In this document: piece by piece, positions 47,990-58,900 of the stretch
How the letters are laid out: the number at the start of each line of letters is the position of its first letter
How positions within the stretch are numbered: position 1 is the first letter of the stretch
Source: Tetracentron sinense
Lineage: Eukaryota > Streptophyta > Magnoliopsida > Trochodendrales > Trochodendraceae
Length of the DNA: 64,000 bases
Direction: 5' to 3'
NCBI GenBank assembly: GCA_015143295.1
Contig: CM026570.1
Location: 6,100,047-6,164,046, forward strand
Translations under genes and position numbers: made by a program
The notes under the pieces: model-generated
What the model was told of the DNA's origin: nothing
What the model saw: the letters and a program-made list of their open reading frames with translations, nothing else
Databases searched by the model: none

Positions 47990-49110
47990 TGACTTAATTA
48001 TTTCATCACTAATTATCAGAAAATTCAAAAATAAAAATCAAGCAAAATATGAGCAGCTGGGTTTTGGGCCCATTTGCTTGGGATGAATTTGGGCTAAGTT
48101 AAGAAATTTTGTGGCCGGCTGAAACTCTATCTGACCTAATTTGCAGCAGGTCTTTCTTTCTTAAAGACAACTAAATAGAGATTCATATGGAAGATGTGCA
48201 AAAGCTTTGTAAAAAGTACTTTCTCATCAGTAGCTCCAATAATCTTATTTTTGTTTTTATTTAACACATTTAAATAAAAATTCTTAGATATTGTGTGGGA
48301 ATTTTCCTGAATGTCCATGTGTCAACTGCTCATCGGATTGTGGTTTACTGGTAGAATGAAGAAGTGAAGGGTGTGCACCCTGTAATACAGTCCGATATCA
48401 AAGTTAGGATAGGAAGAAGATGAAGTACAGCAAATATTGAAATAATAGCAATATTTGTAAATTTTGCCGATCCTTATGCACTGAATCTTTTGGGGGTATT
48501 TATAGGTTTAACTCTGTATGTCTATATATGCCCTTAGATGGTCATGGATGACCATGTCACTTGCTTTATGATTATTACCAAATATGTCAGACAGATCTTG
48601 AGGCTTACGTGTCGCATGTGTGAGCCTACTATTTCTAAAGTCGGTCTGAGGTCAAAAATAGGTTAAGGTGACTAACATTAAATGTATTAAATGCTAAAAC
48701 AGTGCTTTTCACCTAACAACAGAGTAAAATGATCGCCTCCTGATTATTTCGTCCTGCGAGTCAGTTTTGTTGTTGACTTGAGCACGGATTCGTTGTGTAT
48801 GTGAATACGGATAGAATAACCATGTCCAAGAATACGACTGTTATACTCTTCTTCGGGATAATGAATCCGTTGTCCTGAAGAGCATGGGCCCGTACTCAAT
48901 TTGAATACGGGTCTTCCATCTGTTGTCATAACAACAAAGATTTGCTCGTCTTCACAACACTTTATCATTTTACGAATTTTATCCATTACAGATATATCTT
49001 AGGGATGCATTAACCCTAAGAGGTTAATGCTAAGTCACTAACATGTCAAATGTTAAATTTTTTGTTTTTTTAGCATGTGCATCAATAAATCCGTTGTATT
49101 TTTTAAAGGA
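47990..49110. other. Intergenic stretch, no supported gene
   Basis: An 80-codon minus-strand frame (48744-48986) begins MDKIRKMIKCCEDEQIF and is compositionally protein-like. It has no known domain and no flanking exon that I can find, so I do not call it. Confidence 0.35.
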
Positions 49111-49111
49111 A

Positions 49112-49349
49112 AATAGTCACCTCCTCAGGTCGAGGAGGTGACTTACCGTCTCGTCCCTCCTTTTTGAGGCCACGTGTCCCCTTTTTTCTCCCATTAACTG
49201 TAATTAAGATTCAGTCAACCCTAGGGTTCACACATCTACCCTTGATTTTTAGAAAAAATTAACCACAAGAGGTGGTTAATTTTTTAACCATAGTTTCAAG
49301 TGTTTGTGAGAGCGAGGAGGAATAGTCACCTCCTCAGCCCGAGGAGGTG
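49112..49349. mobile_element. MITE-like block flanked by palindromic direct repeats
   Basis: AATAGTCACCTCCTCAG followed by CGAGGAGGTG occurs at 49112-49140 and 49321-49349 in the same orientation. Each copy is itself a hairpin (CACCTCCTC / GAGGAGGTG with a 5-base loop). Between them, CACGTGTCCCC with CCCATTAACTGTAATTAAG resembles the left end of the GTGTCCC MITE family seen at 52977. Confidence 0.55.
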
Positions 49350-50294
49350 TTCTAAATCCCTTTTCTTTTCTTTTTTTGGTTGAGGCAACTACACCACAAG
49401 GCGTAAGCTGCAGTCAAAGCAAGGAAAACTCACACACCCACACACACACACCCTACACCACAATACACACTCTCAACCCTTAGAAGCTTCAACCAAACAC
49501 TCCCCAAAATGGGTACCAACCGTTTGGGGCGTGATGGAACTTTTCTAAATCCCTAGGAAGTGCATTAATGCTGAAATGTGAGGGGCAGAGGCGAGGACTC
49601 GTGGTCTGAATTGGTTTTCCGTGACAAAAGTAAGTGACAAAACTCCCCTGCAATAATTAGATGGTCAAAATTCAATAGAGCAATGATAGCGTACGTTACA
49701 AACCTGAGGCTAGTCCTCATTGGTCCACGCCCCCCACTCTTAAATACTCACCAACTATGGTGAGAACTTCAAAGTGGAGCATGAACAAATGAAGATCAGC
49801 CTTAGGTTTGCAAATGGAGATCTCAAGTACGTTAACTATTTTTCTAAATCAATATTTTTTTAAAAAAAATTCACCAAATTAATGAAAGAGGAGTACGTTT
49901 TCTTAATATTCCAACCAATCAAATAATGGAACTGAGCATATTGTAATCTTGGATTTTCTTAATCCTACGTATTCAGTCATGAGCAATGAAAATTATTAAT
50001 TATAAAATTGAAAACCAATTTTTTGTTAGATTTAGCCACCAATACAAATATGAGGTGGTGGATATAGTACAATTTTCTTGTTGGTCTTTATTTCAAATGT
50101 ACTGTAATTTTTTCATATGCATCTTCCTCTTGCAATTTAATTTTCCCTTGTAGTACCCATTTCAATAACACCCTAATTTCAATCCATTTATATATAACAC
50201 CCAAATGAAATCATCAGATTATACAAAGATTAAAGAGGGCATATATTAATCATTTTTTTTAACCAAAAAGTGCATATGTTAATGGACTTTGCTA
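49350..50294. other. Intergenic stretch, no gene
   Basis: AT-rich DNA with a CA-rich tract near 49430-49450. No domain, RNA gene or element end is identified. Confidence 0.35.
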
Positions 50295-50432
50295 CTGAGA
50301 CCCCATTAGGGCCGAGACCACCGAGACCATGGTATAAGAGCATTGGATTTGAGGTGGAGCCCATTTCACATGGTAGGCCCCACCTAAAATCCCATGCTCT
50401 AAGAGCATGGTCTCGACCCTAATGGGATCTCT
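50295..50432. mobile_element. Fold-back MITE with long inverted ends
   Basis: CTGAGACCCCATTAGGGCCG at the left is matched, reversed, by CGACCCTAATGGGATCTCTG at the right. The inverted arms continue through GAGACCATG and GAGCAT almost to the centre, so the 138-bp element can form a near-complete hairpin. No target duplication is certain. Confidence 0.7.
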
Positions 50433-50666
50433 GAAGCTTTATCCTATATTAATTGAGGTAAATTGAAGCTATTATGGTCCGAGGGTAAACTTGAGAAACA
50501 GATGTGGCAATTGTCATATTATGTTTTCTTGTTACTGGCAACGGATTTTCTCTGTAGATGCATTGGGCACCGCTCTTTGCACAACTGTTAAGGCATTTAA
50601 CTGGGAGGAGTGATAAGCATGCATTGCACATTCCATTGGGTGGTACACGCACATTTCTCAAGTTCG

Positions 50667-50905
50667 CCACATGTCCTCTTTGGCATCCGTTAACTGTGGT
50701 TAGGATTCATTCATTCTTAGGATTAAATAATCTAACCTTAATTTTTAGAAAAAAATATTTTTATAAAAATAACCTTGCTTATGATTCACTTACTCATGCA
50801 TGTGGTTAATTTTTTAAAAATATTTTTTTAAGAACTAAGGTTATATTATTTAACCCTAGGGATGAATGAATTTCAACCACGGTTAATAGATTTCTATGGA
50901 GGGGT
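50667..50905. mobile_element. MITE of the GTGTCCC/TTAACTGTGGTTA family, diverged copy
   Basis: Left end ATGTCCTCTTTGGCATCCG with TTAACTGTGGTTAGGATTCA. Right end contains CAACCACGGTTAATAG, its inverted partner. The interior has AACCTTAATTTTTAGAAAAA and its inverted counterpart. Confidence 0.65.
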
Positions 50906-51189
50906 GGGCTGGCTGTTCATGAGGGGGAGGCGAGAGTATCAGCCGGTCGGTGTCGGGTCGGCCGATGTCGAGTATTAGAACCAATTTGGATGCAATCAGC
51001 CAGATTCTATTCCGGAGAATAGAAACAAATGAATTTCATTTGGATGAAGAAAAAATAAGATCATTTATATATACTAAAAATAAATTAAATAATAATCATA
51101 CTCTTACCATCCCTAAGATGAACCTTGCATACTTTTCTATATTTCCTGTCATGCGTTTGATAATATTTAAAAACATTATATCATTACAT

Positions 51190-52730
51190 AGTATGTACGA
51201 TCCAGTTTGTAAGCAAGCGTTAGATATTGGAGATTCTCGAGATGAGTGCAAACAATGACGGAAACACTTTCATTTACGTAAGTTTAGCAGTCGATCTCGC
51301 CTGCTCAAGAGAGTTGTATACGGCTGAATGACAATCCTTTATTCCTTTATTATTATTATTTTATTTTTTTTGGAACTCATCCTACTTGGGAAAAGGCCTA
51401 GAACCACTAATCCACCCCTTTGGGATTAATTTATTCCTTTATTTATTGATAATTAAAGTCTATCTCATTTCTGTTTCGCATACGCTATCCTCTCCTCTTC
51501 GTCAACCAATTCATAGACTAATTGTGCTTGTTGAATTATATCAAGTCTCTCGCAAAGGGGCACAATTCCCCTCTGCTGGATTGCATAAGGATTTTCAAAA
51601 CCTTCAAAAGAAGGTGAAACTAAATTCTGAAAAAATGGACTTTTATGGACAATTCAATCAGCAATACAGAAAGAAGCCTCACTATCAGATGGTCAGGAAC
51701 ATCCTGATCAGGATGAATATTAAGGCCAGATCTCCACTGGTGGTATATCAATTGGTCACAAAAGCAAGAAATTCCATAAACTTCATCATTTGCCGTAAAG
51801 AAATCTTGTCCATCAGTTTTGAGTCTGCTTCCATAAATTCACAAAATCAAGCATTAACGCTAACTTCACCATTAGAAGTAAGCACAATATTTCAAAAATT
51901 TTAAGTTGACTACTTGAAAGGATTGAATTAATCCAAAAAGAATAGTTACAAAACAAATAATAATGAAAAACAAAAACTAACAACTCATTCATTTTGGAAT
52001 CGTATTGACGACCATCAAATTGTGATGCTTCTAGTGTTAATCCCGCCTTGACTACAAATATAACATCAATTACTAATAAACATATATAGTGTCAAGTACA
52101 TGTAAAGATCTGAGCTGAAAAATAGTAAGAAAACTGCCAGTAAAATATATTTACAATAGAGCAGAAGTACTTAGAGCAGAAGTACTGATGAAACAAAGAA
52201 AGACAGAATGAAAGGTAGTCTATAATGAATCTAAACTTGGTTTTTAGAAAAAATTAATAACAAGATTCACTAGGCAGAATCAGTAATCTAAACTTGGTTT
52301 TTAGAAAGACAAAAAAAAAAAGGAAATTAGAAAATAACTCTGGTTAAGAATATAATTTTTTTTTTTTAAATAAGGGTAAATTGTTGAACCTAAGGATTAG
52401 TGAATCTTAACCACGATTAATATGGGTTAAATGGACACATGTTCACCTGTGGATGCGATGGAACTCTCAAGTTCAATTGTAATTGATTGTGATCAAGTCT
52501 CGGAAAGAATGAGTTGGTTGACGAAGATGAGAGATAAGGAAGGAAACAAATGTAAAGGATTGTGATTAAGGTATTAAGCCGTATGCAATTCTCTAAGTTC
52601 TCTTGAGCCGACTAGTTGGCTAGGCTTCGGTAAACGTAAGTGTTTCCTCACCGTTTGCACCAATCTCGAGAATCTCTAAAATCTAATGATCACGAACTCG
52701 ACAGTACCTACTATCGAGTGTTTTTAATCA
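51190..52730. repeat. 1.5 kb block bounded by inverted repeats
   Basis: Left arm (about 51190-51345, continuing near 51490-51525 after an interruption) includes GGAGATTCTCGAGATGAGTG and CTCAAGAGAGTTGTATACGG. The right arm at about 52500-52730 carries the reverse complements with roughly 75-80% identity. The interior holds a 172-codon open frame (51386-51904) with no known domain. It could be a decayed DNA transposon with long inverted ends or an inverted duplication of another repeat. Confidence 0.6.
52220..52438. mobile_element. MITE of the GTGTCCC family, damaged copy
   Basis: The right end CTTAACCACGATTAATATGG followed by GGACAC matches the family. The left end is rearranged, with a duplicated TCTAAACTTGGTTTTTAGAA. 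It lies inside the 1.5 kb inverted-repeat block. Confidence 0.55.
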
Positions 52731-52976
52731 CTTCCCTACAAACAACTATATGTAAATTAATCGACTAAGGAAATCAGACATACAATCCACTAATAACTAA
52801 CGGCCAATTAAACAAACGGAGACGAAATTACTGGAAGGATTGCTGTCTGTTGGGCTGCTTGGGCATGGGGCTATATTTGGATAGAAATTAAAGCCCATGC
52901 AAGCCCTTAATGGGATCGAAATCGGTCTGGCCTTTGCCAGACCAAAAGCGTATGGCCCATGCTCATGTGATGACAA

Positions 52977-53124
52977 GTGTCCCTTTGAACATCCATTAAC
53001 TGTGGTTAAGCTTAACCAATCTAAGGTAATATTTTATTTTGTTTGTTTTTAAAAAATTGAGGTTAAATTTATGAACCTAAGGGTGAGTGTGTCTTAACCA
53101 CGATTAATGTGTCAGAAGGGACAC
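52977..53124. mobile_element. MITE of the GTGTCCC family, best-preserved copy
   Basis: 148 bp. The left end GTGTCCCTTTGAACATCC with TTAACTGTGGTTAAGC pairs with the right end GCTTAACC-type inverted sequence, read on the other strand as GTGTCCCTTCTGACACATTA. Terminal inverted repeats extend about 45-50 bp. Flanking ACAA/AAAG gives no clean target duplication. Confidence 0.8.
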
Positions 53125-53129
53125 AAAGC

Positions 53130-53345
53130 GACTTATAGAGCATGGCCAATATGACACACCACGGGTTTGTCCCAGCGGTACTGTACCTCCCTTTGGGAGT
53201 GGAGACTTGTGTTCGAGTCCTTGGTGTGGCTGTTGACGCCCACCAATGAATGAGTCCTAACCCTCTCACCGATTAACCCCCTTAGCGAGTGCCAGACCAA
53301 ATCCGATTGTACCTATTAATTGAGTCCTGAGAAGGGGATTCCTAG
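53130..53345 (+). mobile_element. tRNA-derived SINE
   Basis: GGTTTGTCCCAGCGGTACTG (A-box region) and TTGTGTTCGAGTCCTTGG (B box) have tRNA promoter spacing. A non-tRNA body follows, reaching TTGAGTCCTGAG. It sits between two MITEs of the GTGTCCC family. Boundaries are approximate. Confidence 0.7.
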
Positions 53346-53362
53346 CTGACTGCTTTGTCCTT

Positions 53363-53527
53363 GTGTCCCTTTCAACCCCTTTTTAACCATGATTAAGCTT
53401 AACTAAATTATTATTAATATTTTTTTTTCTTTTGTTTCTAAGAACCAAGTTGGATGAATGAACCCTAGGGATGAGTGAATCTTAACCACGTTTTTTTTTT
53501 CTTTTTTTTAAATGGACATTGGGACAC
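53363..53527. mobile_element. MITE of the GTGTCCC family
   Basis: Runs from GTGTCCCTTTCAACCCC to ATGGACATTGGGACAC, with internal ACCATGATTAAGCTTAAC and its partner GTGAATCTTAACCACG. It carries several T runs that look like expansion after insertion. Confidence 0.75.
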
Positions 53528-55063
53528 TGCAGTCAACTAACAGATTTACAAATGGTGAGCTCAAGAAGAAGCTTTCCAGAGAGGGAAACACACATACCAC
53601 TTGGTTCACAAAAAGAAGTTTGTTTCCGCAACGATCCCAGAAGAGAACTTTTAAAAAATTCTATATCACATATCTGGATCGTGTTTGCACAAGTTGTCCC
53701 TGCTTCAGAACTAGAGAGAGAGGGAGGGAGAGAGAGAAGAGAGTACCTCTTTTGGTCCTCCGAAGTCTTTAATGGCGATAAACCGCCACAAAGGTCGAAT
53801 CGTCACCACTCTGCGCTTTCCTGCTGTCCTTCTCTCTTTCATTTTGTTTGTTTCGAGAAAACGGTTCTGTTTTTGTTCCTCATTCCAATAAACACGTAAT
53901 GCCAAACGCATTTCGAGAAATCGTTCCGCGATACCAAACACGCCCTTAGTTTCCTCCAATAATTCAAATAGTTGATTGCAAGAGAAAAGCCTATTTATTA
54001 AACCAATACGAACATTGAATCGCTTACAAAATAGGAAGGCCATTCTATACCCAGGTCGGGAGAAGAGTGGAGTTTTTGACAGAACTCAAACTTTGCAAGC
54101 CGCTATTTACCAATTGTTCTTCCACAGAAGCCTTAATTAATCTTAAGCAGTACTTGTAGTTTTCAAACACCAAGATATATAGGCAAACTATCATGTAAAA
54201 AGAATGAGTGATGAATTCACCATATATGTGATTGTAAAGCCACACTCATAACAGTTGCATTTGTACATGATTGAGAGATAATTGATCACACATCAATGCA
54301 GTTTTATACCTGATATGCCTCTTAAGCTAGCCCTTGGCTCCTCCTTTACACAGTCTACACAAGCAAGATGGTTTACCTAAGGGAGTTGAGGATTCATCAT
54401 AGGTGTTCATTTGTTAATAGTGAAAACAGTTGAGAGAGTGAATTTATATATATAAACTTCTCTAAAAAGGGAAGGATTTCTTTGGAATAACTTCTAAGAA
54501 TATTATTTATTAAAAAAAAATTGGGGACTTCCCACAAAAGCAAGTTGGGGCAGCATCCTAAGCTAACATTTCCACATTATAACTTTTGACTCGTGTAGAA
54601 ATTACTCTCTTAAGTAACTAACCAAACAATATTTCACTAAAACTCAATTTAGAAGTGTATCCAAACACTACCAGAGACAGATTTGTTTCTCGTTTATAGT
54701 TGGGTCTGATGTTCTCTTCATGATTATGTCTAAGATTAGTTTTCTTACAAAACTCTATATTGTATGTGGTCCAGTCCAGCTCAACGAATACATACTTTGT
54801 AGAATCATAAGTAAAGCCCCAAAAAACACTCAGAGGGAGGATCGGCAATGGCATCATCACTAGCACCTGTTCTATTTTTATTTTGAAGGGCACACATCAA
54901 CACCAGAAATGGAAACATCAATTCCCGGCATTGGCATTAGCATTTCTGTGTCAAGAACTTGATGAAAACACAATCTTTAGAAAGCAGTGAATACATGTTA
55001 CTGAAAGTGAGTGAGGGGTTTAGCAACTAAATAATAGCTACTACAGTTTATTCCTATTACTCA
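53528..55063. other. Intergenic stretch, no supported gene
   Basis: A short (AG)n tract lies at 53714-53740. Overlapping open frames at 53512-53899 lack domains. Nothing else is recognised up to the possible exon near 55064. Confidence 0.35.
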
Positions 55064-55243
55064 AAATTCAGGAGGGTTTCTAGGAGGAAGATAATCTCCA
55101 TTGATGCTGATGCCTCTGTTAAATTCACGAATGATCTGGTTTAATGCATAAATTGGTGCATTCGAAAGGCACAGTCGAGGGATGTGTGACTTTGCTGCAA
55201 CCACAGGTGCAGTGGAAAGCCCTGCAACCCCTCTCCTCATCTG
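55064..55243 (-). other. Exon-like open stretch of unknown origin
   Basis: The minus strand has an acceptor-like ACATGTCAG at 55244-55252, followed by about 59 codons with good protein character (RRGVAGLSTAPVVAAKSHIP, then LNQIIREFNRGIS) ending PPRNPPEF and stop at about 55064. It could be a terminal exon of an unannotated or alternative transcript, possibly from the CDK-like gene upstream on the same strand, or a gene fragment. I do not recognise the family. Confidence 0.3.
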
Positions 55244-55252
55244 ACATGTATG

Positions 55253-55909
55253 CAAAAAAAAAATCTTATGTTGATGTTTGATAATGTCATGTGGATGGGG
55301 AGGGGGGTTGCAGGGATTTTGATGCGGACTTTGGACCTTGTTTATGACGGAAATCCACCGTTGGATCATGACTTGGAGGACGATCAATCGTTGGATTGAG
55401 AAATCTTATATCATAAACACATCATCCTAGGTTAGTTTGCATTGTCCTGCATCAGATTTTAGCTATACCATGTGGCTGCAGCAAACTGATAAACAATAAC
55501 AAGGCACTGGGATGTATAAGGAAATAAAATAAAATAGAAGATGAGAAAATTGAATACAAGAGTGGGAGTCCCGTGACATTTTATTAGATTTTTCAGGAAA
55601 CCTAACCAGCACTCAGTTTTGGACACCAAGGGATAAATAACAAAAATATACATAATAAGAAAATCTTCTCCTCCAACCCAAAATAAATCATCCAGAAAAA
55701 AAAAAAAAAAAAAACACTAAGAGAAAAAAAAATAATAATAAGAGATTTTCCCTCTCCATACACTTTAACAGACTTTCCGGCCGATTTAGAACAATCGTGT
55801 CTAAAAGCAAAGCATCCCCTTAAACCGAATCAGCATAACTGCATAAGTAGCCTTGTGAATTGGGTCTCAACATATGGGCAGAAAGATTATGGCATGCCTT
55901 CATTCCCTT
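55253..55909. other. Probable 3' region of the CDK-like gene
   Basis: Downstream (minus strand) of the stop codon at 55910. It includes an A run at 55697-55714 and AT-rich sequence. The transcript probably ends here, but no unambiguous poly(A) signal can be chosen. Confidence 0.35.
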
Positions 55910-58900
55910 TTATCCCCAAGCACCACTCTTATCTTTGTAAGTTCCCTTTGATGGTGGTTTTGATGATACATGTGCATCACCGCCACTCTGTTTCTTTCGC
56001 CTTGGAGCACCAACGGCAGCAGAATCCACCAAAGGACCTGACCAAGTTTGGATTGACCCTTTTGAATATGTGAATGTCGTGGAACTGAATGGGACGTCAG
56101 AAGGATCAAAGGTTGGATCAATGTGATGTGAAGAACCCAAAGGGAAGCCGAGTGCTCCATCCTGGTGTGGTGGGGGGAACTTTTCACTCTTGCTCTTTGC
56201 ATTTGCATGTGTAATTAGACGCCGCTTCTGTTTTACAAAGAAAAATAACATACTAATCAAAATTAAATAATTAAAGTAACTCTACTAGATTGAGTTAGTA
56301 GCCCATAGAAAACTACAGGTCATCAAAAGCCAAACCAAAAACCGATTAGGAGATTTCTAAAAAGCCACCTTATATCAAACAAAATTAATGAGAATGTCCA
56401 CTTCCCAAGTACCCCAACTAGATTTATTATGCGCAAAATGGTGGGGGAAAAAATAGGAAAGAAAAAGGCACTTTAATCTCAAATGCATAAATCCGCAAAT
56501 AGCCATCTAAGCAATATCTGACAGAGTGCAACTTCCCATGACTCCTATTACATTTCCATCAAGTTATTTTTTTTTTAAAAAGGTGCTTTGTTCTATCCCT
56601 AAGTAACAATCAAATCTTACTTACCAATCAAAAAAACTTTCTTAGTCAAAATCTCCATAGATAATATGGAAATTACTTGCCAAGTTATTATTTGACTAAT
56701 TTTTTGCTAATTTTGAATTTTAAAAAAAAACTATAACCCATCTACACCCTAAGGTATGTTAGTTATTCATTAAAAAAAATTATTGGTAATCAAATATTGT
56801 ATTAGAAATATGCTAAGAAGCCAAGCAACAAGTAACAACTAGGAGTTTACAAGTTCGTAAACTTTGTAAGAGAAAGTACAATGTGATCGATGCAACCCTC
56901 TTCACACACTCAGGGGTGGAGCCAGAACTTTTCCGAGGGGGGGGGGGGGGCATGTATCAAGAAAATTAATGGGTTTGTGGAGAATAATCAGGTGTGCACA
57001 AAATATTATGGGGCCTGGGGGAGGGGGTTTAAAGGCGTAGGTCCCAAGAATTTTTTTTTTTTTTTTTTTTAGTAATGGGGTACATCGTGGTCATAAATTT
57101 TGTTAATGTTGCATTCTGATAAAGGTACATTACACAAGAAAAACAGGGGCCCTCCCTTTTGGGAGAGCATTATATAAATAAAATTAGCAAAAAATAGATA
57201 TTATTTATTTCAAAAAAATTTGGTAGGGGGGGGGGGAATGGCCCCTCCCACTCCCCCTGGCTCCGCCCCTGCACACATTCTTCCCCATCCTTCCCACAAA
57301 GAAATTTTGCAGTATGCTAGTTAATGATAACCGAAACATGAAAGACTTATCTGACATACATCAAGATTGGCTTGTAGCTCTGCATTGGCTTCTGGAGCAG
57401 GATATGCCCTTACAGAGCGATCACGGGTACGAGTTTTTTTCCCACCATCACCATTAGCCTTGCTAGCAGCTCTCAGCCTACAAGAATCATAAACCTTGAT
57501 TAGACATACCAATTGGTGCAGCTTTTGGAAACCCCAAAGCAAGGCACAACCATAAAAGAGTGGAAACTGTATAATAACAATAGAACATTTATTTTATTTT
57601 TTTCAATTGGTAGTAGAGAGAGATATTAAGTGAGAAAAGAAAAGTACATGGGGGGACTAGGGGTCACAAGAGAATGAACCCAAGCCCAAGAAGACTAACA
57701 TAAATAACTTTTATGTTGAACAAACATTGAAGAAGCATGGAGCCAGAGAAGCATAATGGAATAAAAGATGACGGAGAACTAGAGAAGTATCATAAATCTT
57801 ATGAAACTAGAAAACCATTTGACAGGGAACCGGTTCCAACTTCCAAGGGAGAGCTCGACCCCTAAGTGATCATTATGCATAATGAAATACTAACTTCTAG
57901 TCACACGCTAAAAGCTCCTGTAATTTTGTTTTCTTTTTTTTTTTAATAATTTTCTTTTTTGAAAAAACAAATGACTACAAAAATCTTTCACAAATTACTT
58001 TTACCATTATCTTCACTGTTGGAAAAACGCTCTCATTACTTCTATCAGAATTTGAATGTCATTCATTTCTCGTGCTTTGAGAAGCAAAAACTGAACTAAC
58101 CAAACTAAACCTCAACGAACAACGAAATATTACAGGAATGTATGATTAATCATCCACAAACCTTCTAGCTTCTTCATCACGTAGTTTAGCATCCATCTCC
58201 TTGCTCGGAGGATATTGTGGGAGGCTAGAAGGCTCACAAGCATAAGGTTTGGTTGCGAAGAACTGCAAAACACAAACAAGCTAGTCATGGGGACAATCTT
58301 CTATAGAACACGCTAAATAAAGTATTTAATTTTAAATGTCATGTGAGGAAGAAGTTCATATAAAAATTTTGCCAACATAGAACTGCTACTCAATTTAATT
58401 ATTTGATCCATGGTTCAAAAACTCGAAAACTCGACTCGACTCGAAAGTTAACCAAGTCGAGTAACTCGAAAAAAACTCGACTCAGTCCAACTCGGAATAT
58501 ATATGTAATAACTTGAAAAACTTAGGTTAAAAGAACTCAAAGGACGCTGGTTTTACAGCCTCAAACCTAATAACTAAGTTAATCAGAGTAGGTTGTCTTT
58601 GTATAGCATAAAAAATATGATGCAAAAATAGTGACGTTTGAGTGTAGGTTTAAAAAATGATTTTAAAAAAATACCCTTCTGTGACTCGACTTAGTTTGCC
58701 AAGTCGAAAAACTCGGCTCGACTCGCCCGAGTCATCCGAGTAACTCGGAAAATAGCGTCTCCTTCGAGTTTGTAGGCGACTCGACTCGAAATTCAGTCGA
58801 GTTGAGTAACTCGGCCGAGTTACTCGGGTGACTCGCCGAGTTTTCGAACTATGATTTGATCCATAAGTTTAATTATATATCAGAAGCTGTAAGCTGGCCC

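Noticed and set aside
48744-48986. 80-codon minus-strand protein (MDKIRKMIKCCEDEQ...)
   Set aside because: Composition is protein-like, but no family, partner exon or promoter could be found; left uncalled.
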